From assembly GCA_038043025.1 (NCBI GenBank), contig JBBTCW010000053.1, positions 1 through 28,871 of the forward strand: a DNA stretch of 28,871 bases. Direction: 5' to 3'. A program made the translations under genes and the position numbers. The notes beneath the pieces were generated by a model. It did no database searches. It was not told the DNA's origin and saw only the letters and a list, made by a program, of their open reading frames with translations. This stretch comes from O2-02-FULL-42-9 sp038043025. Its GTDB lineage: Bacteria; Pseudomonadota; Gammaproteobacteria; UBA12402. Positions 14,761 through 22,355 of this stretch are shown here, piece by piece. Positions within the stretch are counted from its first letter, which is position 1, and the number at the start of each line of letters is the position of its first letter.

Positions 14761-16992
14761 TTGAAAAAAATAGTTCTCCCTGCAAAAATAAAAATCAACT
14801 CTGATACTGAATTTCAAACAGCGCTAGTATTTTTTGCCAAGCTGATTGATCGTCGTTCCCGAGAGGGAACTTCTATGATTGTTCATCCTGTGTTTCTGCC
14901 CATGCTTAAAGCGATGCGAGGTTGGACTGCTAAATTAGAAAAACAGGATATCAAAAATATTACAATTCACGAAGCAGGCTTTGTGGCTGGCGCCGCAGCG
15001 GATCGGCTAGTCTCAGTTGATAGTCATGCTTTTACCCATCTACTTCATCGCACAATTGCTGTTATCGAACACTCTCCTACCACGCATACTTCAATGCAAG
15101 AGGTCAATGCGTTAGCAGAAGAGATTCATGGTCAAATAATGGGGTTGAGGAGTCTGCACTTAGAGATGTTACGTTTTATCCAGAGAAATAAAATTATCTC
15201 TGTGGATGAGTTCAAGCGAACACTCGGCCAAGACGATGCGTTAGAAAGACTGAAACAATCCGTTTCACAAGTCACCATGCTTTTTCGAATCTTAACTTTT
15301 TTCGGTAGACAAATTGATACAGTACTTTTTAAACATTATCGGCATCTCGAAAAATTTCAAGGTGACGATGATAAGTATTTGCAGGCAATATTATGCATTG
15401 AACCGACTGACGCAGTTTATCGTGCTAAAAAAATTGCAGGTTATATAGGGTATTCCGTGACTTATCCTGTCATTCTAATGGCGAGAGCCTTGATGGGGGG
15501 AGGGATGTTAAGTGTTTCGACGACTGTGGCACTTGTTACAGCATTGAACGCCTTTACCAGCACGACTGTAAATGATCCGAATGATTTCTTCTCACACGAA
15601 ACTTTGGACAAGTTTCTGATGGTTTTTACAGTACTCAATGCTATTGAGATGGGGCTCAATATTTTCGAATCCGGCATGACACGCCAGAGAGCTCTTAAAC
15701 GCATTGTGGCTGAATCTTTTTTTCCATGGGAGATTTTAGGGTCGGAGGTTTTTCTGAGAGAAGCCCTGCCTTCTCCCGATCCACTTTTCTATCAACCTGC
15801 AATTGGACCGCTTTATGGCGCAAGTGCGATTGGCTCCTTATATTTTGATATTGTTGCGATGGTGGGTGGATGGAACTTCTATAAAATGTTTGCGGCATGG
15901 GTGACGGATGGTGAAGCAGTTACAAGTAGCGAACTAGGTGTGTGGATACAAGCCTCCAGCTTTTTGGTCACTGCAATTGCTGAATTTGCATTTCAGGTTC
16001 GCCCGGTTCCCAAAAACCTGCAAGACGCCTTGATGCAGATTAGCAAAGCTGACGCCGCGATAAGAGAAAATCCTACTCAGTGGCGTCGATATGCTTTGGC
16101 GAAAACGCAGGCAATTTTAGCCTCGATTGGTTACTTAATGTTGTTTCTGCCCGCCTTTCAATTAGGCATTGAGACGCTGGGCGTACCATTTGCGAGATGG
16201 CTGCATGAGAAAATCTCACTGCCCACGGCAACAGGCCGAGCGGTTGCTAATACAGCACTGGGGTTGATTTTGGGAAATATGTTTCTCATGGTACTGTTAG
16301 GGCAAGTTTCTCTTCTCTATTCATCTGTCACCAAAGGTCGTTCGATCGCGCCACCGGCTGAAATAGATTCACGTTCTTTGAAAAGTCCATTGCGGGCTAT
16401 GCAGTATACAAGCTATGCTCTTATCTACGGCAATGTTACTTTTCTCACATTGATTACGTTTGGTAATACCACGGCCGCCATCGACAGAATGATCAATTGG
16501 CTGGGTGACACCCTGCTGGGAGGAAACCCTCCCGCGTGGCAAATAACCATGCGTACAGCTAATATCCTTTTTTCGGCACTGACTGCTCTTATGACCGGTA
16601 AAGTGATTACCCTTTTTTGTGAGCATGAGGGATTTTTGGCAACCTATGCATTATTACAACAGCTGCAATCGAAGTTTTCTGCTAATGCAGTAGTACCTCA
16701 ATCTTTGGATGTGCGACCTATCGATCTTGCTTCCGTGTCTACGCTATTGGAGGCGAACACAGCCGCCATAAAAGATAATCTTCGGGCGTTAGTTTCGCAT
16801 TTTCAGGAGGGAGTAGAACAGCCATTTGCTGTTGATGAGGGTGGAGTAGTGGAGGCGTCTCGTCATCAATCTTGTTGGGCAAACATCTGGTCAAGAAGCA
16901 AAGGTTCAGCCCCGGTCCACTCATTGAACATAGTAACGCCTATTGGAAATATCCAGGAACAAACTGGCGCCGGAGTTGCATTGCACCCATAG
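14761..16992 (+). CDS. Large multi-pass membrane protein of unknown function
   Basis: The protein has 743 residues. It starts with TTG, supported by an AAGGAG ribosome site 9 bases upstream and by no better ATG nearby. Residues 1-220 are soluble and helical with many charges. From about 225 to 640 there are roughly eight hydrophobic segments (for example YPVILMARALMGGGML, IGSLYFDIVAMVGGWNFY, ILASIGYLMLFLPAFQLGI, LGLILGNMFLMVLLGQVSLL, ANILFSALTALMTGKVI). The last 100 residues are soluble. No signal peptide, transporter motif or enzyme motif is recognised. The position between two secreted-protein genes suggests an accessory, possibly host-directed role, for example a secreted effector. The stop lies 3 bp before a repeat. 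Confidence 0.7.
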   Translation: MKKIVLPAKIKINSDTEFQTALVFFAKLIDRRSREGTSMIVHPVFLPMLKAMRGWTAKLEKQDIKNITIHEAGFVAGAAADRLVSVDSHAFTHLLHRTIAVIEHSPTTHTSMQEVNALAEEIHGQIMGLRSLHLEMLRFIQRNKIISVDEFKRTLGQDDALERLKQSVSQVTMLFRILTFFGRQIDTVLFKHYRHLEKFQGDDDKYLQAILCIEPTDAVYRAKKIAGYIGYSVTYPVILMARALMGGGMLSVSTTVALVTALNAFTSTTVNDPNDFFSHETLDKFLMVFTVLNAIEMGLNIFESGMTRQRALKRIVAESFFPWEILGSEVFLREALPSPDPLFYQPAIGPLYGASAIGSLYFDIVAMVGGWNFYKMFAAWVTDGEAVTSSELGVWIQASSFLVTAIAEFAFQVRPVPKNLQDALMQISKADAAIRENPTQWRRYALAKTQAILASIGYLMLFLPAFQLGIETLGVPFARWLHEKISLPTATGRAVANTALGLILGNMFLMVLLGQVSLLYSSVTKGRSIAPPAEIDSRSLKSPLRAMQYTSYALIYGNVTFLTLITFGNTTAAIDRMINWLGDTLLGGNPPAWQITMRTANILFSALTALMTGKVITLFCEHEGFLATYALLQQLQSKFSANAVVPQSLDVRPIDLASVSTLLEANTAAIKDNLRALVSHFQEGVEQPFAVDEGGVVEASRHQSCWANIWSRSKGSAPVHSLNIVTPIGNIQEQTGAGVALHP

Positions 16993-16995
16993 CAC

Positions 16996-17070
16996 GTAGG
17001 TTGGGCTGTCAAGCCCAACAATTTTATTCAATAATGTTGGGCTTCGCTTCGTGCGCTCAGCCCAACCTAC
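16996..17070. repeat. GTAGGTTGGGCT palindromic repeat
   Basis: GTAGGTTGGGCTGTCAAGCCCAACAA forms a tight hairpin, split here as GTAGGTTGGGCT and AGCCCAACAA. The unit ends CAGCCCAACCTAC at 17070, so the ends are inverted. It lies immediately after the membrane-protein gene and may act as a terminator. Confidence 0.85.
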
Positions 17071-17086
17071 GAGCTACGAGCTCTCA

Positions 17087-17151
17087 ATTGGCTCCCGGCC
17101 AATTGACCACAAGCTCATGGCGATATGCGCGCGAACGTTAAAGGGGGAGAA
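17087..17151. repeat. Dispersed repeat, copy 2 (first copy at 1-70)
   Basis: Nearly identical to 1-70, with ATTGGCTCCCGGCCAAT instead of ATTGGCTCCAAGCCAAT and a 5-G rather than 11-G run. Part of a dense block of unrelated short repeats between 16996 and 17503, which holds no gene. Confidence 0.85.
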
Positions 17152-17171
17152 CAAAAGGCAGTGAAATTCTC

Positions 17172-17233
17172 CTGGATGCCGCGGTTAAACCGCGGCATGA
17201 CAGAAAGTGTTATGTCATCCCGCGACTTGATCG
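17172..17233. repeat. Paired hairpins CTGGATGCCGCGG ... CGCGGGATCCAG
   Basis: Two GC-rich hairpins (GCCGCGG/CCGCGGC and TCCCGCGA/TCGCGGGA) face each other, and the whole unit is inverted end to end (CTGGAT ... ATCCAG). A rearranged copy in the opposite arrangement is at 23699-23777. Such GTCATCCCGCGG elements are frequent in host-associated bacteria. Confidence 0.8.
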
Positions 17234-17265
17234 CGGGATCCAGAGAACGCTTTAGCTCCGCACTG

Positions 17266-17321
17266 CGATTCCCTGGATTCCGGACATTGTTGCGCAACGG
17301 CGCAACAATTCCGGAATGACG
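17266..17321. repeat. 56-bp hairpin repeat, identical inverted copy of 6928-6983
   Basis: Reads CGATTCCCTGGATTCCGG, then the TTGTTGCGC/GCGCAACAA stem, then TTCCGGAATGACG. It is identical by eye to the reverse complement of the copy after mtnA. Confidence 0.9.
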
Positions 17322-17351
17322 ATTCTTCCGCGTCCTCTGCGTAAAAATTCT

Positions 17352-17450
17352 TGTCATTTCGACGATTCCGCGCAAGCGGAGGAGGAGAAATCTTTTTGGG
17401 TCGAAGTGTAATTTATGAGATTTCTCCTCCCTTCGGTCGTCGAAATGACA
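17352..17450. repeat. Complete TGTCATTTCGACGA palindromic element, 99 bp
   Basis: Terminal arms TGTCATTTCGACG (17352-17364) and CGTCGAAATGACA (17438-17450) are perfect inverted 13-mers. Inner GGAGGAGAAATCT and AGATTTCTCCTCC form a second inverted pair. Partial copies lie at 1505-1565, 7049-7137, 9157-9219 and 19184-19213. MITE-like, with no coding content. Confidence 0.85.
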
Positions 17451-17454
17451 GCGC

Positions 17455-17503
17455 ATAGGTTGGGCTTCGCTTCGCTCAGCACCAACCTACATTTTGTTTA
17501 GGG
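17455..17503. repeat. Short GTAGGTTGGGCT-family repeat
   Basis: ATAGGTTGGGCTTCGC, CTCAGCACCAACCTAC and a TTTTGTTTAGGG tail. It directly abuts the conserved leader of the second small secreted protein. Confidence 0.75.
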
Positions 17504-17621
17504 TCTGAGGATTTTGGTTGCATAAACGTGCATATTCTGCTATTCATATATGAGTAATGTGGTCTATTTCGCATTCGCATTTAAGAGTGTTCTGTCGAAC
17601 TAACAAATAGGGATATCATGT
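17504..17621 (+). promoter_or_regulatory. Conserved upstream region of the second small secreted protein
   Basis: Nearly identical to 13978-14081, except for a short variable stretch before TCTGTCGAACTAACAAATAG that is longer here. The same possible promoter (TTGCAT, then TGCTATTCA) and the same AGGGA ribosome site are present. Confidence 0.6.
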
Positions 17622-18014
17622 ATGATTAAAAAATTTATTGTCTTGTTTTTTACTTCAGTGGCACTTATTGCTATATCAATAAATAGCGCGTTTGCTAAGG
17701 AGTATTTTTATGCGGTATATAATAACAAAAACTCGAAAAAATCCATTGAGTTTTCTCAAGGCTCGGGTACACGTCATGACCTGGCGCCAGGAGTGCATAG
17801 CGGACCGATAAAGTTGGAGGATGAGGGGGACATATTTGTTGAGCTGGTGGACCGCCCGGACAGTGGTTGTCACTATACCCTTGATGCGATTACTGATGCA
17901 TTTCAGAAGAAACCCGACTTTGATACTGTTTATTTGAAATCCAAGGTATATGACGGCAAAGTTAGTTGTGACGCTTCTTTCGATCAGCCACCTCACCCTG
18001 ACGATCCAAACTAA
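17622..18014 (+). CDS. Small secreted protein, constant signal peptide, variable mature part (member 2)
   Basis: The 130-residue protein has a signal peptide (1-25, ending NSAFA) that is the same as member 1 but for one residue, and the DNA over this part is almost unchanged. The mature part is strongly different: YAVYNNKNSKKSIEFSQG, DLAPGVHSG, a CHYTLDAI region, DTVYLKSKV, a second Cys, and a proline/aspartate-rich end. Shared spacing of VYN, Cys, VYLK and the second Cys shows common ancestry with member 1. The target and function are unknown. Its 3' end is followed 25 bp later by a GTAGGTTGGGCT repeat. Confidence 0.75.
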   Translation: MIKKFIVLFFTSVALIAISINSAFAKEYFYAVYNNKNSKKSIEFSQGSGTRHDLAPGVHSGPIKLEDEGDIFVELVDRPDSGCHYTLDAITDAFQKKPDFDTVYLKSKVYDGKVSCDASFDQPPHPDDPN

Positions 18015-18039
18015 AGGCGAGCATTCTCCACGAAAGCTC

Positions 18040-18094
18040 GTAGGTTGGGCTGAGCACTCAGCACCAACCTACATTTTGTTTAGCCCAACCTACC
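18040..18094. repeat. GTAGGTTGGGCT palindromic repeat overlapping the acetyltransferase 3' end
   Basis: Starts GTAGGTTGGGCTGAGC and ends TAGCCCAACCTACC. Its far end contains the TAG stop (minus strand, 18090-18092) of the GNAT-type gene, so the repeat both terminates the reading frame and could form a two-way transcription terminator between convergent genes. Confidence 0.85.
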
Positions 18095-19082
18095 GTGCCA
18101 TGGGAGCGAGCATGGTTTCTTCCGGTGCTATCTCCGCAGCCATTTCTGCGTCAAGTCGCAAGGCTTTTTGTCGCGCTTGTTGAATGACGGGGCCTTCTGG
18201 CTTTTCTTCAAAAAACAATTGAGATTCGGCTTGAATAGCAGGGCCTAGCTTCTTTTGATCAAGATGATCTAACAAACTTTTTCCGCCCTGGCTCAATTTG
18301 TATAGACCGACGCGAAGATCGGGCATGGTCTCTAAAAATGCGACGAGACTTTTAGAAAGCAAATGTGCGCCCATCCCGTTGCTTCGTTTCTCGTTATGTA
18401 CAATGAAATCGGTAATGTAGAGTGTTTTTGGATCGAGTTGCATATACAGGATAGATCCCACTATTTCGCCGGAATCTTTCTCCGTGACAAGATAAGCATG
18501 AGCGCTTGGGTGTTGGGATTTGTTAAATTCAGGTATAGTACCATAGATGCCTTTTTGGGCTTTTTCTGGCGTCACAAAAGTAGGCGCATGTTTTGCTTTG
18601 AATGCGTATGCAGCGGCTGCGTGCTCCATAGAATCGCATGACATTACATCGAATAATTTTTCATAATCTCGTAGACGAGGGTGTTGTTGAAAAAAAAGAG
18701 TGACCACAGCGCTTGGCGCCATGTTTGTTTGTTTTGTTTCTGCTTCAATAGCTTCATGCAGTTTTTTATATTCAATACAATGAACCCTGTCTAATTCTTC
18801 TGGGGGAAGTTCTTCAAAACCGCTTTGTTGAAACATTTCATATTGCTCGGCACCGTCGTACCTAAAGACTAATTTTCCGCCATATTGTGTTTGCATGAAT
18901 TCATGAAATTCTCTTAATGTTTGTTTACTATCTTTTTCAGGCCATCCAGTAATTTGTATTGACGTTAAAGGTTCATGTGGAAACAAAGTGATCTCAGCTT
19001 CAAACCCATTTGGCGCTTTAATAATTTGAAATTCATTTGGATTACCTAAATGCTCGGGATGCGGATGACGTGTAAAGGGCAT
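18090..19082 (-). CDS. GNAT-family acetyltransferase-like protein
   Basis: The 330-residue protein has a GNAT fold in its C-terminal half: AYLVTEKDSGEIVGSILYM (beta strands), ITDFIVHNEKRSNGMGAHLLSK, where R-S-N-G-M-G-A-H is the acetyl-CoA loop, and a following helix. The N-terminal half (about 1-190) has PHEPLTSIQITGWPEKD and a helical segment and is not assigned. It could be a second, degenerate GNAT-like domain. The ATG at 19080-19082 has AAGGAA upstream and is preferred over one 45 bases earlier. The last codons run into the GTAGGTT repeat, which supplies the stop, so the native C-terminus may have been altered. Substrate unknown. Confidence 0.7.
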   Translation of the reverse strand: MPFTRHPHPEHLGNPNEFQIIKAPNGFEAEITLFPHEPLTSIQITGWPEKDSKQTLREFHEFMQTQYGGKLVFRYDGAEQYEMFQQSGFEELPPEELDRVHCIEYKKLHEAIEAETKQTNMAPSAVVTLFFQQHPRLRDYEKLFDVMSCDSMEHAAAAYAFKAKHAPTFVTPEKAQKGIYGTIPEFNKSQHPSAHAYLVTEKDSGEIVGSILYMQLDPKTLYITDFIVHNEKRSNGMGAHLLSKSLVAFLETMPDLRVGLYKLSQGGKSLLDHLDQKKLGPAIQAESQLFFEEKPEGPVIQQARQKALRLDAEMAAEIAPEETMLAPMAR

Positions 19083-19183
19083 AATGAAATTCCTTGTGTG
19101 ATTAAAAATAAGATTTACATTGAACAATGAACTGTGAATTCTATTATAAATAGTGAGGCGAAGCTAGTCCATCGTCCTTGACG

Positions 19184-19213
19184 CGCGCGCAAGCGGCGGA
19201 GATTTCTCAATTT
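19184..19213. repeat. Partial TGTCATTTCGA-family repeat upstream of tkt
   Basis: GCGCGCAAGCGGCGGAGATT followed by TCTCAATTT matches the inner part of the 17352-17450 element and the junction GAGATTTCTCAATTTAAA at 7129-7144. It lies about 70 bp before tkt and may affect its promoter. Confidence 0.6.
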
Positions 19214-19285
19214 AAATCAGTTGACATATTGAATGCAGTATTAAATCATTGCAGCATCAAATGTGAAAACTGGAGATCATATATT

Positions 19286-21274
19286 ATGCTAACTCATCGC
19301 GAACTTGCTAATGCCATTCGAATGCTAAGCGTTGATGCAGTGCAGCGCGCAAATTCTGGCCATCCTGGTATGCCTATGGGAATGGCAGATATAGCCGAGG
19401 TTCTATGGAATGACTTTTTACACCACAATCCGAATAATCCAAAATGGCCAAATCGTGATCGATTTTTACTATCGAATGGTCATGGGTCGATGCTGCAATA
19501 TGCTTTATTGCATTTAAGTGGCTATGATTTATCAATCGATGATCTGAAGAATTTTCGTCAACTGCATTCGAAAACACCGGGACATCCAGAAGTTGATCAA
19601 ACGCCCGGTGTCGAAACAACCACCGGACCTCTCGGTCAAGGCATTGCCAATGCGGTGGGTATGGCGATTGCTGAAAGGACATTAGGCGCCCAATTTAATA
19701 GAGATAATTTTAATCTCATCGATCATTTCACTTATGTGTTTGCCGGCGACGGTTGTTTGATGGAAGGTATTTCGCATGAAGTCTGTTCGTTGGCGGGTAC
19801 GTTAGGTTTGGGAAAATTAATCGTGTTTTGGGATGATAATCATATTTCAATCGATGGCAATGTAGTCGGTTGGTTTACCGATAATACACCCATGCGTTTT
19901 GAAAGTTATGGTTGGCAAGTGATTCGCAGTGTCGATGGTCATAATGCCGATGCGATTCGCGTCGCGATTGAAACTGCGCAACAAGAGCTTACAAAACCGA
20001 CATTGATTTGTTGTCATACGACAATTGGATTTGGTTCGCCGCATAAAGCGAACACCGCATCGGCGCATGGTTCACCGCTGGGTGATGAAGAAGTTGCAGC
20101 AGCGCGCAAACAACTCAATTGGCCGTATGAGCCGTTTGAAATTCCCGTTGAAATCAATCGAGCGTTTGATGCGCGTGACCGCGGCGAGAAATTAGAAGAG
20201 AAATGGAAAACACTATTTGCTCAATACCGTCAAAACCATCCGGCCGCGGCAAAAGAATTAGAGCGTCGTTGGAATCAACAGCTGCCAAACGGCTTTGAAG
20301 ATTCATTTAATGCTATAATACAAGAGTTTTCGCAAGACAATACTAAACTGGCGACACGACAATCATCGCAACAGGTGTTAGAAAAGATTGCACCGATGTT
20401 GCCGGAGTTATTGGGCGGTTCGGCAGATTTAACTGGATCTAATTTAACAAATTGGTCGGGTACGCAAGCGATCACGCATGATCAAGCCGATGGAAATTAC
20501 ATTCATTATGGTGTGCGCGAGTTTGGCATGTCCGCGATAATGAATGGCATGACGTTGTACGGTAGTTTCATTCCTTATGGAGGCACGTTTTTAGTTTTTT
20601 ATACCTATGCCGCAAATGCTGTTCGCATGGCGGCGCTCATGAAAAAGCGCGTGATTTTTATTTACTCACATGATTCAATTGGGTTAGGTGAAGATGGTCC
20701 GACGCATCAACCGATTGAGCAAGCGGCCGCCCTGCGCATGACGCCAAATATATCGACATGGCGTCCTTGTGATCTTGTTGAAACGGCGGTTGCTTGGAAG
20801 GCGGCGATTGAGCGTTGTGATGGCCCCACGGCATTGTTATTATCGCGTCAAGGGTTACCGGCACAAAAACGAACACGTGCGCAAACGGATTTAATTCGGC
20901 GCGGTGGTTATATTTTGCGGGATGTGGAGAGTCCCGAGTATATTTTGATTGCAACCGGTTCAGAAGTGAGTTTGGCGATGGCCGCGGCCGAAGCGCTCAA
21001 GGATCATCGTATTCGCGTTGTCTCGATGCCATCGCCGGATATTTTTTTACAGCAAGATGCGGCTTATCGGGAATCGGTATTACCTGTGGCGGTTACTCAG
21101 CGGGTGGCCATCGAAATGGGGGTGACGGCTTATTGGCGGTCATGGGTAGGTACTTTGGGGTATGTGATTGGTTTAGACCATTTTGGCGGGTCCGCGCCGG
21201 CGAAAGATTTATTCGAGGAGCTTGGATTTACGGTTAAACATGTGATAGAAGTAATAGATAGAGTTCGCAAATAA
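19286..21274 (+). CDS. tkt: Transketolase
   Basis: The 662-residue protein, the usual length, performs thiamine-diphosphate-dependent two-carbon transfers of the pentose-phosphate pathway. Motifs are RANSGHPGMPMGMADIAEVLW at the N-terminus (shown here across 20 or so residues), TPGHPE, GPLGQGIANAVGMA, the ThDP motif GDGCLMEG to DDNHISIDG, HGSPLG, and in the middle domain FGMSAIMNGM and SHDSIGLGEDGPTHQP. The ATG at 19286 with GGAGAT upstream is chosen over a longer frame starting at 19178, which would translate repeat DNA. It is first in tkt-gap-pgk; gap starts 10 bp after its stop. Confidence 0.97.
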   Translation: MLTHRELANAIRMLSVDAVQRANSGHPGMPMGMADIAEVLWNDFLHHNPNNPKWPNRDRFLLSNGHGSMLQYALLHLSGYDLSIDDLKNFRQLHSKTPGHPEVDQTPGVETTTGPLGQGIANAVGMAIAERTLGAQFNRDNFNLIDHFTYVFAGDGCLMEGISHEVCSLAGTLGLGKLIVFWDDNHISIDGNVVGWFTDNTPMRFESYGWQVIRSVDGHNADAIRVAIETAQQELTKPTLICCHTTIGFGSPHKANTASAHGSPLGDEEVAAARKQLNWPYEPFEIPVEINRAFDARDRGEKLEEKWKTLFAQYRQNHPAAAKELERRWNQQLPNGFEDSFNAIIQEFSQDNTKLATRQSSQQVLEKIAPMLPELLGGSADLTGSNLTNWSGTQAITHDQADGNYIHYGVREFGMSAIMNGMTLYGSFIPYGGTFLVFYTYAANAVRMAALMKKRVIFIYSHDSIGLGEDGPTHQPIEQAAALRMTPNISTWRPCDLVETAVAWKAAIERCDGPTALLLSRQGLPAQKRTRAQTDLIRRGGYILRDVESPEYILIATGSEVSLAMAAAEALKDHRIRVVSMPSPDIFLQQDAAYRESVLPVAVTQRVAIEMGVTAYWRSWVGTLGYVIGLDHFGGSAPAKDLFEELGFTVKHVIEVIDRVRK

Positions 21275-21284
21275 GAGGTGACCT

Positions 21285-22289
21285 ATGACAATCAAAATAG
21301 CCATTAACGGATATGGCCGCATTGGCCGGCTGATCACGCGTGCATTATATGAAGGCGGTCATCGCGATGCATTTGAAATCGTGGGGATCAATGATTTGGT
21401 ACCGGTTGAAACAGCAGCGCATTTAACGCGGCATGATACGGTACACGGCAAGTTTGCAGGTGATGTGTCGGTCGAGAAGGGCACATTAATTATTAATGGC
21501 GATCGCATTCCATTTTTATCTGAACGTGATCCGAGCAAATTGCCCTGGAAAAAATTAGCTGTTGATGTCGTACATGAATGTACAGGATTATTTTGTGCAT
21601 TGGATAAAGCAAGCGCACACTTAATAGCAGGCGCTAAAAAAGTATTGATTTCCGCGCCAGCAAACGATGCGCACGCGACCATTGTTTATGGCGTTAATCA
21701 CAATACATTAAAAGCAACAGATACCGTTGTGTCGAATGCATCCTGTACGACGAATTGTTTAGCGCCGCTTGTCAAAGTTTTGCTAAAAGGGGTAGGTATC
21801 GAAAAGGGGTTGATGACAACGATTCATGCTTATACGAGCGATCAATTACTGCAGGACGGTCCGCATAAAGATTTGCATCGTGCGCGCGCAGCGGCGTTGT
21901 CGATGATTCCTACAAAAACAGGCGCAGCCGCAGCGGTGGGACTTGTGTTGCCCCAAATGCGAGGCTTGCTGGATGGATTTGCTATCCGTGTGCCGGTGGC
22001 GAATGTATCGATTGTTGATTTATGTTTTACCGCTCGGCGCGAAACTTCGGTAGAAGAGATCAATAAAATTATGAAGGCCGCTTCTGTGGGCGAGCTAAAA
22101 GATATTTTAATTTATAATGACGAGCCATTAGTGTCGAGTGATTTTAATCATAATAGTGCATCATCAATTTTTGATGCATCGTTGACAAAAGTGGTCGGTA
22201 ATTTTGTAAAAGTGTGTGCTTGGTATGATAATGAATGGGGTTTCTCAAATCGTATGTTGGACACAACGCGCGCGATGATGAGCGTATAA
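21285..22289 (+). CDS. gap: Glyceraldehyde-3-phosphate dehydrogenase, type I
   Basis: The 334-residue protein oxidises glyceraldehyde-3-phosphate with NAD and phosphate. INGYGRIGR is the nucleotide fold and GINDL has the Asp typical of NAD use. SNASCTTNCLAPL carries catalytic Cys154, and TTIHAYTSDQ carries His181. The C-terminal WYDNEWGFSNR is normal. AGAGGTGA lies just before the ATG. The gene is close behind tkt, so they are cotranscribed. Confidence 0.97.
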   Translation: MTIKIAINGYGRIGRLITRALYEGGHRDAFEIVGINDLVPVETAAHLTRHDTVHGKFAGDVSVEKGTLIINGDRIPFLSERDPSKLPWKKLAVDVVHECTGLFCALDKASAHLIAGAKKVLISAPANDAHATIVYGVNHNTLKATDTVVSNASCTTNCLAPLVKVLLKGVGIEKGLMTTIHAYTSDQLLQDGPHKDLHRARAAALSMIPTKTGAAAAVGLVLPQMRGLLDGFAIRVPVANVSIVDLCFTARRETSVEEINKIMKAASVGELKDILIYNDEPLVSSDFNHNSASSIFDASLTKVVGNFVKVCAWYDNEWGFSNRMLDTTRAMMSV

Positions 22290-22321
22290 ATTTCAGCTCA
22301 GGGGTAAGCAGGTATTCATTC
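22289..22321. repeat. Fragment of a dispersed repeat between gap and pgk
   Basis: TTTCAGCTCAGGGGTAAGC and GGTATTCATT resemble 24490-24519 (TTCAGCTCAGAGGTAAGC, GGTATTCATT), at the edge of the toxin-antitoxin element. It interrupts an otherwise tight operon. Confidence 0.6.
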
Positions 22322-22355
22322 GAAATGACCAGTAAAAAAACGTAAAGGTAATTGT

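Noticed and set aside
17172..17450. CRISPR array
   Set aside because: The repeats are of different families, palindromic and unevenly spaced. There are no regular spacers and no cas genes.
19178..19285. N-terminal extension of transketolase
   Set aside because: It would translate repeat DNA. Family similarity begins at the ATG at 19286, which has a GGAGAT ribosome site.
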